A stretch of DNA of 8,178 bases, from NCBI GenBank assembly GCA_005888425.1, contig VAZF01000127.1, forward strand, positions 1-8,178, written 5' to 3'. This DNA is from Alphaproteobacteria bacterium (GTDB taxonomy: Bacteria > Pseudomonadota > Alphaproteobacteria > ATCC43930 > CGMCC-115725). Below, in pieces: positions 1 to 5,952 of the stretch. Made by a program: the position numbers and the translations under genes. The notes beneath the pieces are model-generated. The model had not been told where the DNA came from and ran no database searches. It worked only from the letters and a program-made list of their open reading frames with translations. The first letter of the stretch is position 1; each line of letters begins with the position of its first letter.

Positions 1-1
1 A

Positions 2-1276
2 ATGGCCGGCATGGATGCGACGGAAACGATCGGCGGGCGGGCGCGGCCGGCCACAGTCAGGATCGGCATCGACAGCCGCGCCTCCTGGGCGGTCGCGTTC
101 ACCGCGCTCGCCATCTACTCGGTGTCGTTCGGCGCGCCTTACATCACGGTCGTCGCGCTGAAGCCGATCGCCGCCGAGCTCGGCAGCGCGCGTTCGGTGC
201 CGGCGCTCGCCTTTGCGCTGGCTTGGTTCGGCTCGGCCCTGGGCGGGATCGCAATGGGCTGGCTCGCCGAACGGCTTGGCATCCGATGGACAGTCATCGG
301 CGGCGCGCTGATGGTCGCGCTCGGGCTCGTGCTGTCGAGCCTCGGCGGACAGACAACCCTCTTGATCGGGCACGGCCTCTGTATCGGCCTGCTCGGCAAT
401 GCCGGCATCAACGCGCCTCTCTATGTCTATGTCTCGCGCTGGTTCGACCGGCGGCGCGGCAGCGCGATGGCGCTGATTTCCTCGGGCGTCTATCTCGCCG
501 GCGCGATCTGGTCCGCCCCGTTTGAGCGCGCGATCGCGATCTTTGGCTGGCGCGACACGATGCTGATCTACGCGGCGTTCGAGATCGCGGTCGTCGTGCC
601 GGCGGCGCTCGTGATGCTCGGCCCAGCGCCGGAAACGGCCGAGCCCGCCCCCCTCCCCGGCTCGGCGCAAGCCCGCTGGGTGCTCGGGCTGCGTCCCTGG
701 ACCGTGCAGGTATTCCTGTGCCTCGCCGGCTTTTTATGCTGCGTGCCGATGGCGATGCCGCAGGGCCATCTCGTCGCGTTCTGTAGCGACATCGGCATCC
801 CGGCGACGCATGGCGCGGCGATGCTGTCGGTGCTCCTGGGCTGCGCGTTTTTGAGCCGGCAATTCTGGGGCGTTGTGACCGACCGGATCGGCGGTCTGCG
901 CACCGTGTTGGCGGGCTCGGTGTGCCATATCACCACGATGATTGGCTTTGTGCTGACGCAGGACGAGGCCGGCCTCTTCGCGGTCGCGGCGGCATTCGGC
1001 CTCGGGTTCAGCGGCATCATCCCGGCCTATGTCGTCGCGATCCGCGAGCTGTTCCCCGCCGCCGAAGCCTCCTGGCGCATTCCGACGATGCTGTTGTTCA
1101 GCGGCTCGGGGATGGCGGCCGGCGGCTGGTTCGCCGGCCTTATCTACGATTATGCCGGGTTCTACGCCGCCGCCTTCGCCACCGGGATCGCGTTCAACCT
1201 CGCCAACATCCTCGTGGTCGGCGCGCTTGTCTGGCGGCAGGGCCGGCTGCGCGGGCCGGCCCTGGCACGGGTCTAG
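2..1276 (+). CDS. MFS transporter, OFA/monocarboxylate-porter-like
   Basis: A 424-residue integral membrane protein with about 12 hydrophobic segments in two halves, the usual size for the major facilitator superfamily. After a polar N-terminus (about 1-27) the first helices follow. The loop between helices 2 and 3 carries GWLAERLGIRW (86-96), a degenerate form of the MFS GxxxDRxGRR motif, and the matching loop in the second half reads GVVTDRIGGLR (290-300). YVSRWFDRRRGSAMALISSG (about 143-162) is typical of oxalate/formate-antiporter and monocarboxylate-porter-like members, which suggests a small organic anion, but the substrate cannot be read from sequence. The start is uncertain: ATG at 2 lies at the window edge, an in-frame ATG follows at 11, and the region holding any Shine-Dalgarno is outside. 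The TAG stop is at 1274-1276. The gene is convergent with the MHS carrier, seven bases away. MFS membership is secure; the subfamily is a judgement. Confidence 0.85.
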   Translation: MAGMDATETIGGRARPATVRIGIDSRASWAVAFTALAIYSVSFGAPYITVVALKPIAAELGSARSVPALAFALAWFGSALGGIAMGWLAERLGIRWTVIGGALMVALGLVLSSLGGQTTLLIGHGLCIGLLGNAGINAPLYVYVSRWFDRRRGSAMALISSGVYLAGAIWSAPFERAIAIFGWRDTMLIYAAFEIAVVVPAALVMLGPAPETAEPAPLPGSAQARWVLGLRPWTVQVFLCLAGFLCCVPMAMPQGHLVAFCSDIGIPATHGAAMLSVLLGCAFLSRQFWGVVTDRIGGLRTVLAGSVCHITTMIGFVLTQDEAGLFAVAAAFGLGFSGIIPAYVVAIRELFPAAEASWRIPTMLLFSGSGMAAGGWFAGLIYDYAGFYAAAFATGIAFNLANILVVGALVWRQGRLRGPALARV

Positions 1277-1283
1277 CGAAGGC

Positions 1284-2666
1284 TCAGTCGGCGCGCGCTG
1301 GACCTGCGGCCGCAGGCGTCACGGGAACCGGCTGCGCGCCGTAAATGTGCTCCTGTGAGATGTCGCGATTGGTGTAGTCAGGCAGAAGCGCTGTCGCCGA
1401 CACGCTGACGATCGAGCACATCAATACATAGATCGCGACCGAATACCCCGATCCGGTCGAGGCAAGTAATGCCGTCGCGATCAAGGGCGCGGGGCCGCCT
1501 GCGATCACCGACGAGAGGTGGTACCCGAGCGAGGAACCGCTGTAGCGCAACCGCGGGCTGAAGCATTCGGCTATCAATGCACCCTGCGGCCCGTACATCA
1601 TGTCGTGCGGGATAAAGGACAAGACGATCGCGAGAAAGATCCAGCCCGGCACCAACGTGTTCAGCATCGCAAAATACACAAACCCGAACATGCCCATCGT
1701 GACCGCGCCGATCAGGTACATGCGCTTCCTGCCGATGCGGTCGGAGATATGGCCGGCGAGCGGGATCGTCACCGCCGACAGGCCGGTGCCGACGAGAAGA
1801 CCGGTCAAGAGGAGATCGCGCGAGCTGTGCAACACGGTCGTGCCGTAAGTGAAAAGAAAGGCGGCAAAGACGTAGAACGGGCCCTGCTCGGCCATCCGCG
1901 CCAACGCCGTCAAGATGATCTCCCTCGGCTGGCGCCGCAGCACCTCCAACACCGGCGCGCTCGCGATCTGCTGCCTGTCGAGGATGCGCTGAAACACGGG
2001 CGTTTCGAGAAGGCCCAGCCGAATGTAGAGCCCGATCCCGACCATGACGATCGACAGCCAGAACGGCACCCGCCATCCCCATTCGAGGAATTGATCGCCC
2101 GAAATTGCGCTGAAGATCAGCACGAGGATGTTGGCGAGGAAGAGTCCGGCCGGCCCGCCCCATTGCGGCCAGGCGGTGATAAAGCCGCGATGCTTGTTGG
2201 TCCGCGCCCATTCCATCGCCATCAAGGTCGCGCCGCCCCACTCGCCGCCGATGCCGACGCCCTGGATAAAGCGCACGATGGTCAGGATGACCGCGCCCCA
2301 GATACCGATCTGGGCATAGCTCGGGACAAAGCCGACCGCGAAGGTCGACAGGCCCGTCAACAGGAGGGTGGCGATCAGCGTCGCCTTGCGGCCGATGCGG
2401 TCGCCATAATGGCCGAAAAACGCCGCCCCGACCGGGCGCGCGATAAAGCCAACCGCGTAAATGCCAAAGGCCTGCAACGTTCCGACCAGCGGGTCGGAGT
2501 CCGGGAAATACAGTTTGGCGAAGACGAGCGGCGCGACGAGCACGTAGAGCAGAAAATCATACGCCTCGATAACGGTGCCGACCGTGCTGGCGACGACGGC
2601 GCGGCGCAATTGGGTGCTGTGCTCGGTTTCGGAAAGGCCGCCGGCGGCCTCATCGGCTGTCGTCAT
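1284..2666 (-). CDS. MFS transporter, metabolite:H+ symporter (MHS) family
   Basis: A 460-residue carrier of the MHS group (the ShiA/ProP/KgtP type), which imports small organic acids, shikimate or compatible solutes with protons. Diagnostic parts: TVIEAYDFLLY (31-41) in helix 1, with the acidic pair typical of the family; GHYGDRIGRK (85-94) between helices 2 and 3; RFIQGVGIGGEWGG (132-145) in helix 4; WGWRVPFWLS (196-205) followed by LGLLETPVF (217-225); and the second-half loop GHISDRIGRKR (305-315). A polar C-terminal tail runs from about 430. The ATG at 2666 is preceded by a strong Shine-Dalgarno, which supports this start. It lies downstream of cobM on the same strand after 111 bases with no clear terminator, so it could be transcribed from its own promoter or by read-through. 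The substrate is unknown; nothing in the protein points to cobalt or corrinoids. Confidence 0.92.
   Translation of the reverse strand: MTTADEAAGGLSETEHSTQLRRAVVASTVGTVIEAYDFLLYVLVAPLVFAKLYFPDSDPLVGTLQAFGIYAVGFIARPVGAAFFGHYGDRIGRKATLIATLLLTGLSTFAVGFVPSYAQIGIWGAVILTIVRFIQGVGIGGEWGGATLMAMEWARTNKHRGFITAWPQWGGPAGLFLANILVLIFSAISGDQFLEWGWRVPFWLSIVMVGIGLYIRLGLLETPVFQRILDRQQIASAPVLEVLRRQPREIILTALARMAEQGPFYVFAAFLFTYGTTVLHSSRDLLLTGLLVGTGLSAVTIPLAGHISDRIGRKRMYLIGAVTMGMFGFVYFAMLNTLVPGWIFLAIVLSFIPHDMMYGPQGALIAECFSPRLRYSGSSLGYHLSSVIAGGPAPLIATALLASTGSGYSVAIYVLMCSIVSVSATALLPDYTNRDISQEHIYGAQPVPVTPAAAGPARAD
1303..1316. repeat. 14-bp perfect palindrome near the convergent gene ends
   Basis: CCTGCGGCCGCAGG lies in the last codons of the MHS transporter gene, just beyond the stop of the plus-strand MFS gene. 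It could form a short stem with a four-base loop downstream of the plus-strand gene, but no T-tract follows. Palindromes of this length are expected about once by chance in a GC-rich window of this size, so a terminator role is only a possibility. Confidence 0.3.
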
Positions 2667-2669
2667 CCG

Positions 2670-2677
2670 CTCCTCCC
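2670..2677 (-). promoter_or_regulatory. Ribosome binding site of the MHS transporter gene
   Basis: On the minus strand the bases read GGGAGGAG, followed by CGG and then the ATG at 2666. The GGAGG core sits five bases from the start codon. It is the strongest Shine-Dalgarno in the window and contrasts with the corrin operon genes, most of which have none. It fixes the start of the transporter and suggests independent translation initiation. Confidence 0.75.
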
Positions 2678-2734
2678 ATTATTCGTCGTGCTCTCTCGGC
2701 GACCCGTTCGGCCCCCAGGCACTGTCTCAGCGGC

Positions 2735-2747
2735 TTGATGTTATCAA
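2735..2747. promoter_or_regulatory. Inverted repeat TTGAT-GTT-ATCAA, candidate operator
   Basis: Perfect 5-base arms (TTGAT at 2735-2739, ATCAA at 2743-2747) flank three bases, in an AT-rich island within very GC-rich DNA. It lies 69-81 bases upstream of the MHS transporter ATG, where a regulator could bind. The arms match those of an FNR/Anr box, but the spacer is three bases, not four. Operator function is inferred from position and symmetry only. Confidence 0.35.
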
Positions 2748-2777
2748 CTGCGCGGCGAGGCGAACAGAGCGGACGAG

Positions 2778-3545
2778 TCACCCGGCCGAGCGGCGCGGCC
2801 GCAACACGTGGTGATGGTCGCCGGCATAGAGGCGGCTGTCGGTGCCGCCCTCGCCAGCAAGCGCCGGCCCGACAAGGATCAGCGCCGTCCGCGTAATCCC
2901 GGCCGCCTTCACCTGGACGCGAATATCGGCAAGCGTGCCGCGGATCAGTCGCTCGTCCGGCCAACTGACGCGGTACGCGACGACGACCGGACAGTCGCTG
3001 CCATAAAAGGGCAGCAATTCGCGCACGACACGCGCGAGATTGGCGATCGACAAATGGATTGCCAGCGTCGCGCTCGTGCCAGCGAAGCGCTCGAGGCTTT
3101 CGCGCTCCGGCATCTCGGATGAGCGCGTGGCGGTGCGGGTCAGCACGACCGTTTGCGCCACCGAAGGCAGCGTCAATTCACGGCGCAATGCCGCCGCGGC
3201 GGCGGCGAAAGCCGGCACGCCGGGGGTGACGTCGTAGGGAATGCCGAGTCGGTCGAGGCGGCGCATCTGCTCCGCAATCGCGCCGTAGATCGAGGGATCG
3301 CCCGAATGCACCCGCGCGACTTCGGCGCCGTCGCGATGAGCCGTTTCGATCTCGGCGATGATTTCATCAAGCGTCAGCGGCGCGGTGTCGATGACGCGCG
3401 CGCCCAGCGGCGCGGCGGCGACAATCTCGCGCGGCACCAGCGAGCCCGCATACAGGCACACGGTGCAGCGCTCGATCAGGCGCAGCCCGCGGACTGTGAT
3501 CAGATCGGGCGCGCCGGGTCCGGCACCGATGAAATGCACCGTCAT
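2778..3545 (-). CDS. cobM: Precorrin-4 C11-methyltransferase
   Basis: A 255-residue cytosolic SAM-dependent methyltransferase that methylates C11 of the corrin precursor (precorrin-4 to precorrin-5; the anaerobic homologue CbiF acts on the cobalt form). It has the uroporphyrinogen/precorrin methyltransferase fold. Visible motifs are VHFIGAGPGAPDLITVRG (3-20) at the N-terminus, LYAGSLVP (31-38), which is typical of CobM/CbiF, VHSGDPSIYG (79-88) for SAM binding, DVTPGVPAF (105-113), and RTALILVG (219-226) before the short C-terminal tail with DSRLY. The length is normal. The frame stays open far upstream, but family alignment puts the start at 3545. There its ATG overlaps the cobJ TGA as ATGA and no Shine-Dalgarno is visible, so translation is probably coupled to cobJ. 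It is the last corrin gene of the operon in this window. CobM versus CbiF is decided by the aerobic-style neighbours, not by a residue I can name. Confidence 0.93.
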   Translation of the reverse strand: MTVHFIGAGPGAPDLITVRGLRLIERCTVCLYAGSLVPREIVAAAPLGARVIDTAPLTLDEIIAEIETAHRDGAEVARVHSGDPSIYGAIAEQMRRLDRLGIPYDVTPGVPAFAAAAAALRRELTLPSVAQTVVLTRTATRSSEMPERESLERFAGTSATLAIHLSIANLARVVRELLPFYGSDCPVVVAYRVSWPDERLIRGTLADIRVQVKAAGITRTALILVGPALAGEGGTDSRLYAGDHHHVLRPRRSAG

Positions 3546-5245
3546 CGGCCGTCTACATCGAAATAGCCGCGCGGCGTGTAGAGCCGCGGCGGGTCGCCGG
3601 GGATGATTCGTGTCTGTCGGTTGCCGATCAGCACGAGGCTCAGCATGTCGGGTTCGGCATCGGCGAGTTCGCCGAGGCGCATGACCCGGTGTGTTTCGCC
3701 GGAGCGTCCGAGATTGCGCGCGATAAAGACCGGCGTCTCCGGCGGCCGGTGTTCGAGGAGGATCGCGGCGGCTTCGGCGAGCTGTGTCGCGCGCCGCGCC
3801 GAGCGTGGATTGTACAGTGCAACGACAAAATCCGCCGATGCCGCGGCCTCGATGCGGGCGCGGACCGCGGGCCAGGGCGTCAGCAGATCGGATAGCGAGA
3901 TCGCGCAGAAATCGTGGCCGAGCGGCGCGCCGGCGCGCGCGGCGGCGGCTTGCATCGCGCTGATGCCCGGCGTCACCGCGATCTCGACCGCCGACCAGTC
4001 GCGGCGCTGCTCGCGGTCGATCGTCTCGAAAACGAGCGCTGCGAGACCGTAGATCCCGGCATCGCCCGACGAGACGAGCGCGACCGCGCGCCCTTCGGCC
4101 GCGAGATCGAGCGCGAGCCGCACCCGATTTCGTTCGGCGCCGATCTCGCTGTCGTGACGGCATTTGCCGACGAGCGCGCGACTGAGCAGATCGAGATAGA
4201 GACGATAGCCAACCACGTCGTCCGAAGCGGCGAGCAGCGCACTCGCTTCCGGCGTGCGCCACCCCGGATCGCCGGGGCCTATGCCGATGATTGCGAGCCG
4301 GCCGCGCGGCCGGCCGATCACCGCGGCGTCCAGCGGCATCGGCGCGCGCGCAATTGCGCACGTCGCGCGGCGCGATTGGCGGCGTCGCATGATCAGCGCG
4401 CCGCCGGGACCGGCGGTCGCGAGCGCCGCGCCTTCCGCGACGCCCCAACAGCCGGTCGCGCGGAACGCCGCCTCGGAGCGCACCGTCAGCCGCGCGGTCT
4501 CGTCGAGTAGGCGCGCGGCCGGAAAAAAGCGCGCCGGCACCCCGAGCGATGCGGCGAGAGCCTGGATGCCCGGTTCATCGACCTTCAGATCCACCGAAAC
4601 CACGGCGGCAACTGCAAACACCAGGGCATCGCTATCGGCCGGCATCGCGCGATCGGTGACGATGATGCGGAGATCGGCGCGCTCAGCCCATCGCGCCGAG
4701 CCGGCGCGCAGCCAGCCGGCGCGGCATGCCTCCTCAACGAGGGCCACAGGGCGACCGGCGAGCAATGCGGCGGCAACCGGCTTGATGCGTTCCGGGTTGG
4801 CGATCCGCCAGCCCGGCGGCGGCTCGTCGAGCGCAAAGCCGAGCCTGAGATCGCCGGCCGTCGTGATCGCGGCGTGGCAGCCCAGCGCTTCGGCCAGCGC
4901 GCGGGCCAGCGCGTTGGCGCCGTGGTGCCCGCCGAGCAATGGCACCGCGACAGAGCCGTCCTCGGCGAGCGCGACGACCGGCGGTTCGATGTGCTTGTCG
5001 CCGAGCAGCGGCGCGACCGCGCGGATCAAAATGCCGCTCGCGCATAGCCCGATGACCGGCGTGCTGGCGGCAAACAGCGCGGCGAGATGGGGCACGAGCC
5101 GCTCGTAGCTCTCATCCCAATCGCCGGGGTGCGCGCGCGGGCCATGCAAGCGCGCATCCGGCAACAAATCGCGCACGCGCCGCGCGAGCGTGGCGCCGCT
5201 CGGCCCGAGCACGACCACCGCGACGCCCGGCGGCAGCGCGCTCAT
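3542..5245 (-). CDS. cobJ: CbiG-CobJ fusion: CbiG-like protein joined to precorrin-3B C17-methyltransferase
   Basis: A 567-residue cytosolic fusion. Residues 314-567 are a full-length CobJ, which contracts the ring by methylating C17 with SAM: LAIIGIGPGDPGW (317-329), VGYRLYLDLL (345-354), VSSGDAGIYGLAALVFE (391-407), VTPGISAMQAA (424-434), HDFCAISLSDLLTPW (444-458), VALYNPRSA (475-483). Residues 1-313 resemble CbiG, which in the anaerobic pathway opens the lactone of cobalt-precorrin-5A. The CbiG N-terminal domain shows GLCASGILIRAVAPLLGDKH (66-85) and PLLGGHHGANALA (102-114); the C-terminal CobE-like domain shows SVDLKVDEPG (217-226) and GVAEGAAL (268-275). The strand and helix with GxGCRRGT that normally precede the DLKxDEPG motif are missing: LVFAVA (208-213) runs almost straight into it. 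Hydrolase activity is therefore doubtful. ATG at 5245 overlaps the cobI stop as ATGA; an in-frame extension to 5401 is non-homologous and shadows cobI. Confidence 0.92.
   Translation of the reverse strand: MSALPPGVAVVVLGPSGATLARRVRDLLPDARLHGPRAHPGDWDESYERLVPHLAALFAASTPVIGLCASGILIRAVAPLLGDKHIEPPVVALAEDGSVAVPLLGGHHGANALARALAEALGCHAAITTAGDLRLGFALDEPPPGWRIANPERIKPVAAALLAGRPVALVEEACRAGWLRAGSARWAERADLRIIVTDRAMPADSDALVFAVAAVVSVDLKVDEPGIQALAASLGVPARFFPAARLLDETARLTVRSEAAFRATGCWGVAEGAALATAGPGGALIMRRRQSRRATCAIARAPMPLDAAVIGRPRGRLAIIGIGPGDPGWRTPEASALLAASDDVVGYRLYLDLLSRALVGKCRHDSEIGAERNRVRLALDLAAEGRAVALVSSGDAGIYGLAALVFETIDREQRRDWSAVEIAVTPGISAMQAAAARAGAPLGHDFCAISLSDLLTPWPAVRARIEAAASADFVVALYNPRSARRATQLAEAAAILLEHRPPETPVFIARNLGRSGETHRVMRLGELADAEPDMLSLVLIGNRQTRIIPGDPPRLYTPRGYFDVDGR
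4297..4314. repeat. Perfect 18-bp GC-only palindrome at the CbiG-CobJ joint
   Basis: Bases 4297-4314 are their own reverse complement (GCCGGCCGCGCGGCCGGC). They encode the Gly-Arg-Pro-Arg-Gly-Arg linker (residues 311-316) exactly where the CbiG-like part ends and the CobJ part begins. In mRNA they could pair as a short GC stem. Arg/Gly/Pro codons in a GC-rich genome favour such symmetry, so it may have no function. Confidence 0.7.
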
Positions 5246-5952
5246 CCGGAGATCTCGCCCCGGCAAATCAGCGCCATCGCGAAATACGGCACCTCCGCCG
5301 GATCGATCTCGGACAAGGGCGCGATGCGTTGATTGGGCAATGTCGCGCGCTCTATGTAAATCGCTGAACGAAGCAGCCCGAGCCGGTCGAGCACGCGGCA
5401 TAATTTCGCGAAGTGCCGGCTGATTTTGATGATCGCGGCTACGTCACTTTCGGCGAGTCGGCGCGTCAGCACCTCTTCGGCGAGCGTCGCTGGAATCACC
5501 GAGATCGCCGTGTCGCGCTGCGCCAGCGGCAGACCGGCGGCGGCGGCGCAAGCCGTCAATGACGTCACACCCGGCACGACGCTCACCGGGTAACGCTGCG
5601 CGAGGCGCGTATAGATGCCGGCAAAGCTGCCATAGAACAGCGGATCGCCCTGGCACAGAAACGCGACATCGTCACCCAGGTCGAGCACCGCGGCGAGCTG
5701 CGCCGCCGCTTCGTCATAAATGGCCGCGGGCGGCGGTCCGGGGCGCATCGGAAAGCGGATCGCGATCTCGCGCTGGCCGCGATCGAGCCATTGCGCAACA
5801 ATGCCCCGGGCGAAACTGGCGCCGGTTTCCGGCGCTGGATAAGCAACGACCGGCGCGGCTTGCAGCAGCCGCAATCCCTTGAGGGTCAACAGCTCGGGGT
5901 CGCCGGGGCCGACGCCGATGCCGCATAGCTGTCCTGGGACCCGCCCGGTCAT
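5242..5952 (-). CDS. cobI: Precorrin-2 C20-methyltransferase
   Basis: A 236-residue cytosolic SAM-dependent methyltransferase that adds a methyl group at C20 of precorrin-2 to make precorrin-3A, the first methylation committed to corrinoids. Motifs: LCGIGVGPGDPELLTLKG (9-26) at the N-terminus, where GPGDPELLTLK is typical of CobI/CbiL; VAYPAPETGASFARGIV (36-52); FLCQGDPLFYGSFAGIY (98-114), the family form of the SAM loop; and SVVPGVTSLTACAAAAG (124-140). The length is normal for the family. The ATG at 5952 overlaps the glycosyltransferase TGA as ATGA. Unlike cobM, it has a usable Shine-Dalgarno inside the upstream gene. Its product feeds the CobJ half of the next gene, so the two steps are consecutive apart from precorrin-3A oxygenation. 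That oxygenation is done by CobG or CobZ in aerobic organisms and is not encoded in the window. Confidence 0.94.
   Translation of the reverse strand: MTGRVPGQLCGIGVGPGDPELLTLKGLRLLQAAPVVAYPAPETGASFARGIVAQWLDRGQREIAIRFPMRPGPPPAAIYDEAAAQLAAVLDLGDDVAFLCQGDPLFYGSFAGIYTRLAQRYPVSVVPGVTSLTACAAAAGLPLAQRDTAISVIPATLAEEVLTRRLAESDVAAIIKISRHFAKLCRVLDRLGLLRSAIYIERATLPNQRIAPLSEIDPAEVPYFAMALICRGEISG

Larger units (their letters stand above)
2667..2777. other. Intergenic gap between cobM and the MHS transporter gene
   Basis: This is the only non-coding stretch longer than seven bases. It holds the transporter's ribosome binding site and a 13-base inverted repeat. I see no hairpin followed by a T-tract on the minus strand, so a factor-independent terminator for the corrin operon is not evident. 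I also see no convincing -35/-10 pair; the AATAAT at 2683-2678 (minus strand) is too close to the ribosome binding site to act as a -10 element. Confidence 0.6.

Noticed and set aside
533..540. GCGATCGC octamers (also near 6765 and 7005) as a HIP1-like repeat
   Set aside because: There are only a few scattered copies inside coding sequence, as expected from GC-rich codons containing CGATCG; there is no array or regular spacing.
1518..2738. 406-residue open frame on the plus strand opposite the MHS transporter
   Set aside because: It is antisense to a clear transporter gene, is rich in Arg, Asp, Gln and His as expected from the reverse of hydrophobic codons, and has no recognisable domain.
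2735..2747. FNR/Anr box at the inverted repeat
   Set aside because: FNR-type sites have four bases between TTGAT and ATCAA; here there are three, which shifts the half-sites out of register. Kept only as an unassigned inverted repeat.
2667..2777. Cobalamin riboswitch
   Set aside because: The gap lies at the 3' end of the corrin operon and is too short for a B12 aptamer. I see no B12-box-like core there, so any riboswitch would be upstream of cobL beyond the right edge.
2650..2964. 104-residue frame spanning the cobM-transporter gap
   Set aside because: It overlaps the 3' end of cobM off-frame and the start of the transporter, and it has the Arg-rich composition of a shadow frame.
3546..4448. 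In-frame upstream extension of cobM to 4448
   Set aside because: The added residues are an Arg-rich off-frame reading of cobJ; homology to CobM begins exactly at the ATG at 3545, which also forms the ATGA overlap.
5246..5401. In-frame upstream extension of the CbiG-CobJ fusion to 5401
   Set aside because: The added 52 residues shadow the end of cobI and show no homology; the ATG at 5245 gives the expected CbiG start.
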